This document shows positions 52,878 to 62,317 of a DNA stretch of 64,000 bases, one piece after another; the stretch's first letter is position 1; each line of letters starts with the position of its first letter. Source of the stretch: an uncultured Bacteroides sp. (GTDB lineage: Bacteria > Bacteroidota > Bacteroidia > Bacteroidales > Bacteroidaceae); contig USCT01000009.1 of assembly GCA_900553185.1 (NCBI GenBank), positions 6,014-70,013 of the forward strand, in the 5' to 3' direction. Position numbers and translations under genes: made by a program. The notes beneath the pieces were generated by a model. The model searched no databases. It was not told the DNA's origin and saw only the letters and a list, made by a program, of their open reading frames with translations.

Positions 52878-53549
52878 TTATCCCACCTGACGTCCGTCGA
52901 AGAAACGTACCGTACGTGAAGTCTGTTTGGCCTGTTCTTCGTTGTGTGTCACCATTACAATGGTACGTCCGTCTTCCTGATTGAGCTGATGCAACAACTC
53001 CATTACTTCGGCTCCCATCTTTGAATCCAGGTTACCGGTCGGTTCGTCGGCCAAAATGATTTCCGGATTTCCGATAATGGCACGGGCAATAGCCACACGC
53101 TGGCACTGACCACCGGAAAGCTGGGTTGGCATGTGACGCATACGATGGCTTAATCCGACCTTTTTCAACACTTCTTCGGCCAGATGACGGCGTTCCTTCG
53201 CTGATACATTCCGGTACAGGAGCGGAAGCTCTACGTTGTCTATCACATTCAAGGAATTGATCAGATGAAACGACTGGAAGACAAATCCCAGGTTTTTGTT
53301 ACGGAAAGCAGCCAGTTCCTTGTCTTTCATACCTTCTACCCGTGTACCAGCTATCTGAATGGTTCCGCTCGTCGGAGTATCCAGTAGTCCCATAATATTC
53401 AGTAAGGTTGATTTTCCGCATCCGGAAGGTCCCATAATACTGAGAAATTCTCCTTTTTCCACATTCAGGTTCACGTTTTCCAATGCCTGAGTCTCTATTT
53501 CATTGGTACGGTAAATCTTGTTGATTCCTGTTAATTCAATCATATTCAT
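52878..53549 (-). CDS. MacB/LolD-type ABC transporter ATPase, the only one in the locus
   Basis: 223 residues, one nucleotide-binding domain. Walker A GPSGCGKS (about 40-47), Q-loop FVFQSFHLI, signature LSGGQCQRVAIARA, Walker B ILADEPTGNLD, H-loop VTHNEEQAKQ. The LolD/MacB/FtsE subfamily, which powers MacB_PCD/FtsX permeases, pairs with the coupling helices of the permeases. It is the first gene of the second transcription unit, directly behind a sigma-54-like promoter (53606-53621), and no other ATPase gene serves the twelve permeases in the window. Confidence 0.95.
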   Translation of the reverse strand: MNMIELTGINKIYRTNEIETQALENVNLNVEKGEFLSIMGPSGCGKSTLLNIMGLLDTPTSGTIQIAGTRVEGMKDKELAAFRNKNLGFVFQSFHLINSLNVIDNVELPLLYRNVSAKERRHLAEEVLKKVGLSHRMRHMPTQLSGGQCQRVAIARAIIGNPEIILADEPTGNLDSKMGAEVMELLHQLNQEDGRTIVMVTHNEEQAKQTSRTVRFFDGRQVG

Positions 53550-53605
53550 AGTCTAATCGTTATTAAGTGATACATTTTTCTGTCTTCAATGCTATTATCA
53601 GATAG

Positions 53606-53621
53606 TCAAAAGTCGTGCCAA
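53606..53621 (-). promoter_or_regulatory. Sigma-54-like promoter of the ATPase operon
   Basis: Minus strand TTGGCACGACTTTTGA: TTGGCACG-N4-TTG with the last base A instead of C. Predicted start about 53594, about 45 bases before the ATPase ATG. No TTTG-N19-TAnnTTTG promoter was noticed here. Confidence 0.65.
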
Positions 53622-53663
53622 AAACAATTCTCACTGAAAATCTGCATCTTAGCAAAATTAAGG

Positions 53664-53681
53664 GTGTCCGTTTCCGAACAC
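53664..53681. promoter_or_regulatory. Upstream activator palindrome of the ATPase operon
   Basis: GTGTCCGTTTCCGAACAC, form GTGTCCG-N4-CGAACAC (one central mismatch in the dyad). Centre 53672.5, which is 66.5 bp from the -12 base and about 79 bp upstream of the predicted start. Followed by CCTGTCCG. Same element and spacing at 63669-63686. Confidence 0.7.
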
Positions 53682-53705
53682 CCTGTCCGCTTTTATCGTA
53701 CGGTT

Positions 53706-55004
53706 TCATTCATCGCGCAAGGCTTCCGTAGGTGAAACGGTACTTATCCTCCGGGCCGGAATGTAAATACCTACCAATACCACAACCAATAGTACAAAAT
53801 AGATAATCAGAGACACGATACAGAAATGCAGACCGAAATTCTGTACCCAATAAGAACCGGTCGTTTCCATGCCTGTCTGCCCTTGAGCCAATCCTTCACT
53901 GATAGTATATTGCAAATAAAGGACACATCCTACCAAAGTAGAAATACTGGCAAGCACAACTCCCTCGCCCAACAGGAAACGAACAATATCTCCCCGCGTA
54001 GCACCGTAAGACAACATAACCCCAACTTCTTCACGACGATTGCGAGTCTGCACCCAAAATGTTCCAGACACACCCAGACACAAATTGATAAGGAAGAACA
54101 CCGCCATCGCCACATTTCGCTGATAAAGTGTCATCGTTCCCGTATTATACTCGCGTTTGGCTATCAATTGCTGATAAGACTCTACCTTCTGTGCATACAA
54201 ATTACCGGCACGCAGTTCACGCACCATCCACGGATGAAACCGGTGCAAGAACCGATCCATACTAACCCCTTCTTTCAACCGAACCAATATTTTTACATCA
54301 CTAGGAAAATAACTCAAGTCAATGGAATTCATTGGAATAAAAGTCACAGGTATGGGTTGCCAGTCACTATACATACGGAAAGTACCTGTAGTACCTACTA
54401 CATTCGTATACAGTGTGTCTTTGCTACTAATTTGCCAAAAGCGGCATCCCTGAGGATTGTCTGTATGAAAGAATGTTTCCAGTGTATTTTCCGAAAGTAC
54501 CAAATCACCATCCTTGTAAGGATAATCTGAAAGTTCTTCCAATGTCATTCCCTTGCCCGGACGAAAGCCATACGTTTCGAAAAACTGTGTATGAGGCAAA
54601 AACTCTATGTAACGCATCCGACAAGGAATGGTATCTCCTACAGGCATACGTGTCGTAATTCCTTGTCCTTGCGAGTTAGGATAAAGCCACCCTAAAATAG
54701 GAGTAGCATGCTCCACCTCGGGGTAGTTGCGCACACGCTGCACAAGGTTATCGTAGGCCTGCATCAGCGAGGCCGAATCTGTGGCCTGTCTGTCGAAACC
54801 GGGAGCATTGGGGCGGAATACATTTAACGACACCAAACAGAGGCGATCGGCATCATATCCCAAAGGAATCATCCGGTCGTGCGTCACAACCACCACAGGG
54901 TCAAATATCGCCCACGACACGATGCACACAACAATCAATTCGGCCAGCAGCCAGCCGTTGCGATGCCGACGGGACCATAAGGTTTTAAGAATGAGTTTAA
55001 ACAT
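53706..55004 (-). CDS. MacB/FtsX-type permease, subclass A (A4)
   Basis: 432 residues. N-terminus MFKLILKTLWSRRHRNGWLL, TM1 AELIVVCIVSWAIFDPVVVV. The coupling helix is EEVGVMLSYGATRGDI and the C-terminus ends RRISTVSPTEALRDE, different from both A1-A3 and A5-A6, making A4 the intermediate member. It is the last gene of the HlyD unit; 156 bases separate it from the ATPase start, holding the second promoter. Confidence 0.88.
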   Translation of the reverse strand: MFKLILKTLWSRRHRNGWLLAELIVVCIVSWAIFDPVVVVTHDRMIPLGYDADRLCLVSLNVFRPNAPGFDRQATDSASLMQAYDNLVQRVRNYPEVEHATPILGWLYPNSQGQGITTRMPVGDTIPCRMRYIEFLPHTQFFETYGFRPGKGMTLEELSDYPYKDGDLVLSENTLETFFHTDNPQGCRFWQISSKDTLYTNVVGTTGTFRMYSDWQPIPVTFIPMNSIDLSYFPSDVKILVRLKEGVSMDRFLHRFHPWMVRELRAGNLYAQKVESYQQLIAKREYNTGTMTLYQRNVAMAVFFLINLCLGVSGTFWVQTRNRREEVGVMLSYGATRGDIVRFLLGEGVVLASISTLVGCVLYLQYTISEGLAQGQTGMETTGSYWVQNFGLHFCIVSLIIYFVLLVVVLVGIYIPARRISTVSPTEALRDE

Positions 55005-55009
55005 AGTCC

Positions 55010-56329
55010 TTATCTTTTTTCATAAAGTGAACATACTATCGGATTACGCAGAGACAACCATGCCGGTATGAGAGCCGAAAGTATGTTCAGTATCAAACAG
55101 AACAGTAAAGTTATCAGAAAAACGGAAGGTGCAAACAGCATTTCACCCGATACATAGACATCAGTTCCTTCAGGTACCAGCCATGTATAACGATCGAACA
55201 CACGGAACACCCATTCCCGACAACCATACAAAGCAATCCAAGCTACTACCATGCCCAGTACTCCCCCAACCAAAGTCAACAGGAAATTCTCCCAAAGCAT
55301 TTGCAAGAGCAATTTGCTTCTTCTCCCCCCAAAAGCCTTGCGAATACCCATTTCAGGCAAACGGCTTTCCATGCGGCTGGCTATTAGCCCACTCAAATTC
55401 AATGCAGGCACCAGCAACAAAGTCAACAATATGAACAATAGATATCGAACAGCTCTCCACCAGTTGCCATCTTCCCCACCGACCGACATCATCAAAGACG
55501 CACGTAAATGGGAAACCGGGTCATCCTCAATGTTCATCTTCAGACCGTCGGTTTCGTGTAACAGATTCTGCTTCCGCACAATTTCATAAACTTCTTCACA
55601 CATGGCCTTGCCTTGCTTTCCGTCCTCCACCCATACCGTCACCTGAAAGGGGCCACAATAAGGGACTTCTGAATATGCCGGGTCACGATATCCTTCCATC
55701 GTACTATAAGGCACATACAGGTCTGCATACGAACGGGTTGTCAGATGACTGGCGCCACGAACCACCCCGCAAACTTGATAGGTTTCGTAATCCAGCAGGA
55801 ACTGACATCCGACAACCCCGTTCTCCTTTCCAAACAAACGACGGGCCAACTTATCAGTAATAACAGCTTTGCGAATGCCGCTTTCCAGGTCAGACTGAGT
55901 AAAAGGTTGCCCATCGAAAAAGGAAAACGCATAAATCCGAAAATAAGCCGGATCAGTTTCTATAATCCGCACCGGAAAATCGCCGCTACGGTCGGAAGGC
56001 TGAATGTATTTTACTGCTCCGAAAGTGGAAGCACTTACCTCACGGGCATTCTTCAACGGATAGAACCATTCCTGCAACGCCCTATACGAGTAAGCATAAC
56101 TCCACGACTGAAAACGACCGTCCTTGTTTCGCTCGAAAGAAGTTCCAGACAAGTAATACGTATTTCCGCGGTTAACTTCCGGATACACAGGTGCCAGCTT
56201 CACATAATAAACTACTGCTACAATCACCGTCATGGTGATAGCCAGCCCCGTACCGACTATGTAAAGTGTACTGAAAAGGCGGTTCTGCCTCATCAACATA
56301 AGGGCCTGTTTAAAATAAACCTTTATCAT
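55010..56329 (-). CDS. MacB/FtsX-type permease, subclass B (B4)
   Basis: 439 residues. N-terminus MIKVYFKQALMLMRQNRLFS, TM1 IVGTGLAITMTVIVAVVYYV. Coupling helix LPEMGIRKAFGGRRSKL; ending PIVCSLYEKR. It pairs with A4 (5 bases downstream). 67 bases separate it from A5 upstream, the same spacing as between B5 and A6. Confidence 0.88.
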   Translation of the reverse strand: MIKVYFKQALMLMRQNRLFSTLYIVGTGLAITMTVIVAVVYYVKLAPVYPEVNRGNTYYLSGTSFERNKDGRFQSWSYAYSYRALQEWFYPLKNAREVSASTFGAVKYIQPSDRSGDFPVRIIETDPAYFRIYAFSFFDGQPFTQSDLESGIRKAVITDKLARRLFGKENGVVGCQFLLDYETYQVCGVVRGASHLTTRSYADLYVPYSTMEGYRDPAYSEVPYCGPFQVTVWVEDGKQGKAMCEEVYEIVRKQNLLHETDGLKMNIEDDPVSHLRASLMMSVGGEDGNWWRAVRYLLFILLTLLLVPALNLSGLIASRMESRLPEMGIRKAFGGRRSKLLLQMLWENFLLTLVGGVLGMVVAWIALYGCREWVFRVFDRYTWLVPEGTDVYVSGEMLFAPSVFLITLLFCLILNILSALIPAWLSLRNPIVCSLYEKR

Positions 56330-56396
56330 TTATATCTTTTCGTTTTAAAACACTCAACACTGGAATATCATGCTTCTGTCAACATATCCCACGCTA

Positions 56397-57707
56397 TCAT
56401 TCATCGCGCAAGGCATCGGCAGGCAATGTCCGGGCTGCCCGACGTACCGGAATATAAGTACCGATAAGGGCAATAAGCAACAGTATCAGATAACTGATTA
56501 TCAAGACAACCATAAAATGGAAACCGAAGCGGTTTTGCCCGTATGCCGGATTCGGTACAAAATAACGGTTCATTTCCACTGCATATAGTCCGTTGGCTTG
56601 CGCATGATAGAGTAGTAATGGGATTACCAGTATGAAAGCTAATGTAAGCAACAACCAGGCCTCGATAAGGAATTGCCGCACAATACACCGTTGCGAAGCA
56701 CCCATACTACGCATCACACCTATCTCTTCCCTACGGGCATTGCTACGAATCCAGAAGGTGCCCACCATACCCAGAAAGATGCAAAGCAGGGCGAAACCAG
56801 TCAAGGCGTATTGCAAACGCAATTTATTGGTTACACCGCTCTGCATGGCATAAGCCTCGCTCAAGGCCGAAAACTTCTTCAGGCTATCAAAATAGAAATT
56901 GCCAACGGAAAGTTGAGGTCCCACTTCCTGCTGGAAACGCTGTTTGAAGGCTGATTCGTCCACACCCGGTTTCAGACGGATGACAAAAGGATACATCCAC
57001 GCCATATAAGGACTTCCGTATATATCATCATACATGCGGACAATGAGCGGATAAGGCTGCTCGTAATCACGATGCTTGAAGTCACGGAATACACCCGCCA
57101 CTTCCGAAGGTTCATCGCCCTCATAAACTTTTGTCCCTACAACATCCACCGTTCCAAAAAGAAGTCGGGCCAACCGTTCGGAAAGGAAAACTTTTCCTTG
57201 AGTCTGTTCGGGTAACCGGATATCATCGCCCGTACGGGCATCCTTCATGCCGTAGGTACGAAGCAGATTGCTGCCATCCAGTGTTATGAAATTGTACCAC
57301 TGGGCATGTACGTAGCCTTCTCCTTTGTGTAAAGAGGCGGTATCGGCAAAAAGTTGCGTTCCGCTCCACGAGTTGCTGTTAGGAAAACTTTGGTTAGCAG
57401 AAATGGACCAGCTATCCACCTCAGGCTGCTCACGTACGATGCGGGCGATACGACGGTAAGCCACCAAGCTCATCGAGTCGGAAGCCATATCGGGATTGAA
57501 GTTTCCATTCGTCACATCGTATACGCCGATGTTCACCACATAAAGTCCTTCGGGATTATAGCCCCGATCGATGGCACGGTTGGCAAGCAATACATAAATA
57601 GGATCGATGACGGTCCACAAGAAAAAACTGACAACCAGAAGTTCGAGAAATATCCAGCCGTTCTGACGGCGCTGGTTCCATAGTTGGTGTAAAATAGTTC
57701 GTATCAT
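56397..57707 (-). CDS. MacB/FtsX-type permease, subclass A (A5)
   Basis: 436 residues. N-terminus RTILHQLWNQRRQNGWIFLE, TM1 LLVVSFFLWTVIDPIYVLL. Coupling helix EEIGVMRSMGASQRCI, and ending VRRAARTLPADALRDE shared with A6; the last 75 or so bases of the two genes are nearly the same. Starts 6 bases after B5. Confidence 0.88.
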   Translation of the reverse strand: MIRTILHQLWNQRRQNGWIFLELLVVSFFLWTVIDPIYVLLANRAIDRGYNPEGLYVVNIGVYDVTNGNFNPDMASDSMSLVAYRRIARIVREQPEVDSWSISANQSFPNSNSWSGTQLFADTASLHKGEGYVHAQWYNFITLDGSNLLRTYGMKDARTGDDIRLPEQTQGKVFLSERLARLLFGTVDVVGTKVYEGDEPSEVAGVFRDFKHRDYEQPYPLIVRMYDDIYGSPYMAWMYPFVIRLKPGVDESAFKQRFQQEVGPQLSVGNFYFDSLKKFSALSEAYAMQSGVTNKLRLQYALTGFALLCIFLGMVGTFWIRSNARREEIGVMRSMGASQRCIVRQFLIEAWLLLTLAFILVIPLLLYHAQANGLYAVEMNRYFVPNPAYGQNRFGFHFMVVLIISYLILLLIALIGTYIPVRRAARTLPADALRDE

Positions 57708-57713
57708 GACATT

Positions 57714-59018
57714 CTATCTTTTCGAGTTCAACGATTCCATGATGGGGTGCCGCAACGCATACAAAGCGGGTACAAGCGCCGATACCACATTGAGCACAAC
57801 GCACACGGCCAAGGCAATGCCGAATACCGCAGGATTGAACAACATCTCTGCCGTGAACGAAGTGGAAAGAGAGGTGTCGTTAATGTCCTTGTCGAACAGT
57901 GTGAGAATCCAGTCGCTGGCCGTCCATACAATCAAATATGAGAACACCAATCCCACCAGTCCCCCTAACAAGGTCAACAAGAGATTCTCGCAGAGCACCT
58001 GTTCCAACAACCGGCGACGCGTAGCTCCGTATGCCTTGCGGATACCCAACTCCGAGATACGGCTATCCATCCGCGAAGAAATCATCCCGCTCAAATTTAA
58101 TGCCGGAATGAAAAGCAAAGCCACCAGGATATAGAGAAAGTCTTTTGCCAAATTCATTGTATCCGGTGCCTTCTCCAATTCCTGACGGAAGGTACTGAGC
58201 CAATACCTGTCCGGTTGCCCCATCAGGTCGTATTCATAGTCTTTGTCCTGCTGGGAATATCGGCGGAACACATCCTGTACCTCACTACGCACTGTTTCAA
58301 CATTCGCCTCATCGTCTACCAACAGGTAAGCGTACACATTACCCAATAACCCCATATTACCCAATTCTTTCTGGATGTGTTGCGCATTGAGCAAGGGTAA
58401 CCAAAGGTCGCCTACCGTTTCGGGAGTGGCATTGGATACATCCTGCACCACACCACACACCCGATAATCACGCCCATTGAAACTGAAATGACGCCCTGTC
58501 ACTCCTTCGACCGTAGCAAACAGGCGTCTGGCCAGTGATTCGCTCACGACAGCTACCAGCGCCTTAGCTTCCACATCTTCCTGTGTAAAAGGATTGCCTT
58601 CGATGAAACGGAAAGAAAAGAGTTTCCAAAAAGCTTCGTTGACAAAACGGGGAACGGCCTTGAAAGGCTTTACATCCGTAGCAGACACCTGATAGTTTTC
58701 CCAGAAATCAATCATACTACCAGCCACCAATTCCACATGAGGCAAGCCTACCAGCATTTCATCAACCACATAATAAGCCACACCACCGTTGATATTCCAG
58801 GTTTCGGGCTTACCTTTCGGATAACGTTTCATCGGCTTGACAACCAGCGTCCTGTCCCGGTTATACTCTGGATAGACCGGGCCGAACTTCACATAAAAGA
58901 TGATGAACAACGTCATCACCAGGGCGATGGACAGACCTGTGCCCACCACGTATATACTGGTAAAAAGTTTGTGTTGTCTGACAAGCGTCCAGGCTTGTCT
59001 GAAATAATTTCTTATCAT
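57714..59018 (-). CDS. MacB/FtsX-type permease, subclass B (B5)
   Basis: 434 residues. N-terminus NYFRQAWTLVRQHKLFTSIY then VVGTGLSIALVMTLFIIF, almost identical to B6 over about the first 60 residues, also at the DNA level, while the rest is clearly diverged. Coupling helix ISELGIRKAYGATRRRL, ending PIMESLNSKR. Pairs with A5. Confidence 0.88.
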   Translation of the reverse strand: MIRNYFRQAWTLVRQHKLFTSIYVVGTGLSIALVMTLFIIFYVKFGPVYPEYNRDRTLVVKPMKRYPKGKPETWNINGGVAYYVVDEMLVGLPHVELVAGSMIDFWENYQVSATDVKPFKAVPRFVNEAFWKLFSFRFIEGNPFTQEDVEAKALVAVVSESLARRLFATVEGVTGRHFSFNGRDYRVCGVVQDVSNATPETVGDLWLPLLNAQHIQKELGNMGLLGNVYAYLLVDDEANVETVRSEVQDVFRRYSQQDKDYEYDLMGQPDRYWLSTFRQELEKAPDTMNLAKDFLYILVALLFIPALNLSGMISSRMDSRISELGIRKAYGATRRRLLEQVLCENLLLTLLGGLVGLVFSYLIVWTASDWILTLFDKDINDTSLSTSFTAEMLFNPAVFGIALAVCVVLNVVSALVPALYALRHPIMESLNSKR

Positions 59019-59085
59019 TTTTATTTCCCTTTATAAAAAGAATTTACATACTCATCACGGCACATCACACTTCCCATGCATTTTA

Positions 59086-60393
59086 TCATTCATCGCGCAA
59101 GGCATCAGCCGGCAATGTCCGGGCTGCCCGACGTACCGGAATATAAGTACCGATGAGAGCAGTCAATAACAACAACACGTATGTAATCAGTGTAACGACC
59201 ATAAAATGCGATAACACACGGTTCTGCCAATAGGCCGGGTCCGGATGATAATCACCGAAAAGCAAAAGCTTGACTGGCTCGGCAAATCCTTCCATGTATA
59301 CATAATTGGCTACTACCCACAAAGAAAGAAAAAATGCGATGGTAACAAGTATCCATGCCTCTATCAGAAACTGACGGACAATACAATCTTGAGAAGCTCC
59401 CATGCTACGCATCAAACCGATTTCTTCCCGCCGTGCGTTACTCCGAATCCAGAAGGTACCTACCATGCCTAGGAAAATGCAGAGTATGGCAAATCCCGCC
59501 AAGGAATAATGCAGACGTAACCGGTTAATGACTCCGGAACTGACAGCCTTCTCGTATGCATATTCATCAAAAGTGCGTAGACCGTCGTAATAGAAATTTC
59601 CCTGAAATAGATGAGGAACCACTTCGTGCTCAAAGCGTTCTCTAAAAACTTCCTCATCCACTCCTTTTTTTAATCGGAACACGATATCCTGTGAGAAGGT
59701 CATATAAGGACTAACCTCGAATTTCATGCTTCGAATAGACAAGGGATAAGGCTGTTCAACATCAAAATGCTTGATATCCTGAAAAACCGCGGCTATTTCC
59801 AATTCCTTTTCCCTGTTATAACCCAAAACTTTCCTTCCGACTACATCGGTAGTTCCGAAAAGTCTTTTAGCCGCACAGGCAGATAAAGCGACCATTTCCC
59901 TCTGTGAGAAATCAGACGGAAGTTGTAACAGTTTTCCGGTATTTGCATCAGTAAATCCATAAGTCTTCCCCATATCACTTCCCTCTATCTGAACGAAATA
60001 ATAGGTCTGTGCATGCAACTTGATAGAATCATTATAATATTCATTCCCGGACCATGACGGACTGTTCGGAAAACTACCGAACGCACCGATAGTGAACGAC
60101 TCTACTTCAGGACAGGTACGAATGGTACGGAGGATCTGCCGGTAATGCAAATCCAACAAAGAGTCAGTATCCTGAGTTTCGTCGTACTCGGCAAAACTAC
60201 TATCGTAATTTCCCAATTTCAGCACATACATCCCTTGGGAATCATACCCGGACGGAATGGCACGATCGGCGGTAATCACGCAAATCGGGTCGACGACCAT
60301 CCAAAGGAAAAAGCCAGCTATCAGCAATTCCAAAAAGATCCAACTGTTCTGTCGTCGCTGGTTCCACATCTGGTGTCTTATCATCTTAAACAT
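59086..60393 (-). CDS. MacB/FtsX-type permease, subclass A (A6)
   Basis: 435 residues. N-terminus FKMIRHQMWNQRRQNSWIFL, TM1 ELLIAGFFLWMVVDPICVI. Coupling helix EEIGLMRSMGASQDCI, ending VRRAARTLPADALRDE as in A5. Starts 3 bases after B6 and is separated from B5 by 67 bases. Confidence 0.88.
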   Translation of the reverse strand: MFKMIRHQMWNQRRQNSWIFLELLIAGFFLWMVVDPICVITADRAIPSGYDSQGMYVLKLGNYDSSFAEYDETQDTDSLLDLHYRQILRTIRTCPEVESFTIGAFGSFPNSPSWSGNEYYNDSIKLHAQTYYFVQIEGSDMGKTYGFTDANTGKLLQLPSDFSQREMVALSACAAKRLFGTTDVVGRKVLGYNREKELEIAAVFQDIKHFDVEQPYPLSIRSMKFEVSPYMTFSQDIVFRLKKGVDEEVFRERFEHEVVPHLFQGNFYYDGLRTFDEYAYEKAVSSGVINRLRLHYSLAGFAILCIFLGMVGTFWIRSNARREEIGLMRSMGASQDCIVRQFLIEAWILVTIAFFLSLWVVANYVYMEGFAEPVKLLLFGDYHPDPAYWQNRVLSHFMVVTLITYVLLLLTALIGTYIPVRRAARTLPADALRDE

Positions 60394-60396
60394 ACT

Positions 60397-61683
60397 TCAT
60401 CTTTTATGGTGTAATGATTGTACAATGTTGTTACGCAAAGCCAACAACGTAGGAACAAGAGCCGAAATGACATTCAACAACAGACAGACCACGAAAGCCG
60501 TTCCGAATACATAGGGGTTGAACAACATCTCAAACGTGAGGAAGGGAGGATTGAGCGACATATTGATACGGTCATCAAACAATGTCAATATCCAGTCGCC
60601 GGTCATCACCACTATCAGAAAACTGACTATCAGGCCTACTATTCCACCCATAAAAGTTAACAGAAAATTCTCGGTCAATACCTGCCGTACCAATGTAGCG
60701 TTAGTAGCGCCATAAGCCTTCCGGATACCCAGTTCTGCAATACGGGTATCCATCCGCGATGAAATCATTCCTCCCAGATTGATAGCCGGAATGAACAATA
60801 AGGCTAACAGGATATAAGCAAAAACACGTAACTCCCCTTCCCAATCAGGAACTTTACCGCTATCTGTACGAAATGTACTTTTCCAATAATCATCCGGTTG
60901 TTCCATCAGGTCATTCACATATTCCTTCGTTGAAGAATTGAATTTATGAAAAGCCTCCTGTACCTCGGCCTTGAGTGCTTCCTTTTCAGCTTTGGAAGGA
61001 GCTGTCAGATAAAGGCTCAGTCCTCCACGTAACCCTTCATCGAATGTAAACGACTTGTCTACGACAAACGGAAGCCACATATCCGCCGCAGAAGCGGGAG
61101 TAGCCGAAGAGACATCCTGTACGACTCCACAAACCCGGTATTTCCGACCTTTAATCAAGAAATCACGTCCTGTAGCTGCTACGGTAGAGAACAAGCGTCT
61201 GGCCATGCTTTCAGAGATAACCACCACACGAGCTGCCGCTTCGGCATCCGCTTCGGTAAAAGGTTTTCCGGACAGAAAATGAAAAGTAAATAATTTCCAG
61301 AATCCGGCATTCACCTTCATCGAAAAAACCTTGAAAACCTGATTACTCCCGGTAATCCCTACTTGAATCCGTTGGGCCTTTTCCATAGCGGCAATGGTCT
61401 CCAGATGAGGCAAACCCGGTAGAAGGTCGGTCATGACATACTGACTCACCCCACCCGAACGGAAATTCTTCTCTCCATTCTTCGGATAATACTGTATATA
61501 TTTGATGACCAGTGTCCTGTCCCGGTTATACTCCGGATAGACCGGACCGAACTTCACATAGAAGATGATGAACAATGTCATCACCAGGGCGATGGACAGG
61601 CCCGTGCCCACCACGTATATACTGGTAAAAAGTTTGTGTTGTCTGACAAGTGTCCAAGCTTGTCTGAAATAATTCCAAATCAT
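60397..61683 (-). CDS. MacB/FtsX-type permease, subclass B (B6)
   Basis: 428 residues. N-terminus NYFRQAWTLVRQHKLFTSIY with the same TM1 as B5. Coupling helix IAELGIRKAYGATNATL, ending NIVQSLHHKR. Its start overlaps the stop of the DUF2807 gene (ATGA), showing translational coupling to the adaptor part of the operon. Confidence 0.88.
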   Translation of the reverse strand: MIWNYFRQAWTLVRQHKLFTSIYVVGTGLSIALVMTLFIIFYVKFGPVYPEYNRDRTLVIKYIQYYPKNGEKNFRSGGVSQYVMTDLLPGLPHLETIAAMEKAQRIQVGITGSNQVFKVFSMKVNAGFWKLFTFHFLSGKPFTEADAEAAARVVVISESMARRLFSTVAATGRDFLIKGRKYRVCGVVQDVSSATPASAADMWLPFVVDKSFTFDEGLRGGLSLYLTAPSKAEKEALKAEVQEAFHKFNSSTKEYVNDLMEQPDDYWKSTFRTDSGKVPDWEGELRVFAYILLALLFIPAINLGGMISSRMDTRIAELGIRKAYGATNATLVRQVLTENFLLTFMGGIVGLIVSFLIVVMTGDWILTLFDDRINMSLNPPFLTFEMLFNPYVFGTAFVVCLLLNVISALVPTLLALRNNIVQSLHHKR

Positions 61684-62309
61684 AAACCGACCTTTAGCTG
61701 CTTCGTATTCACGCTACCTATCCCGCTACGTTCCACGTGTGCCCGGTCTGCCTTTCCGCTCAATGTTACACTACCTATTCCTTCTACGGACGCATCCAGG
61801 TCCGCGCAATCCACGTGCAACTCGGCACTTCCCACTCCCGAAAGCGATACCGTCAAATCATCGCAGGTCAGATCCTTCACTTCCAGGCTACCTACTCCTT
61901 CCACCTTAAAATCCACATCACCCAGTTTCAACGGTTCCTTACAATAGAAGGTACCTACACCACTGAAACGGACTTCCTCCAGCGTAGGAGCCGAAAGGTA
62001 AATCTTCACTCCCTGCTTCTGGTTCCGTACAGACTTTCCGGATTTCTTCCTATTGTCGATATACAGACGTCCTCCCTTCACTTCCGCTACCAGATTCGCC
62101 ACCTCTTCCTGCTTTCCTTCTACCGTCATCGAACACTTGTCCGACTGAACAAAGAATATCTGAGCTACCGAGTTGAATTCGATGGAAGAGAAATTTCCTA
62201 CTTTCCAATTCTTCTTGACGGTTTCGCCTGTTCCGGCCATAGCCTCGATAACACAAAAAACACTTACCATCACCAATCCCAATCCTTTTTTCAAAAAATC
62301 TGTTTTCAT
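61680..62309 (-). CDS. DUF2807 (GIN-domain) exported protein
   Basis: 209 residues with signal peptide KGLGLVMVSVFCVIEAMA. The mature part is a repetitive right-handed beta-helix type domain: repeated GVGS/GVGT/GIGS turns (VRFSGVGTFYCKEP, FKVEGVGSLEVKDL, VSLSGVGSAELHVD, ASVEGIGSVTLSGK, VERSGIGSVNTKQL) about every 20 residues, as in DUF2807. Usually an envelope-facing protein of unknown function. It sits between the HlyD adaptor (8 bases upstream) and B6 (4-base overlap), so it is likely part of the exporter or its substrate handling. Confidence 0.8.
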   Translation of the reverse strand: MKTDFLKKGLGLVMVSVFCVIEAMAGTGETVKKNWKVGNFSSIEFNSVAQIFFVQSDKCSMTVEGKQEEVANLVAEVKGGRLYIDNRKKSGKSVRNQKQGVKIYLSAPTLEEVRFSGVGTFYCKEPLKLGDVDFKVEGVGSLEVKDLTCDDLTVSLSGVGSAELHVDCADLDASVEGIGSVTLSGKADRAHVERSGIGSVNTKQLKVGL

Positions 62310-62317
62310 TGTCGTAT

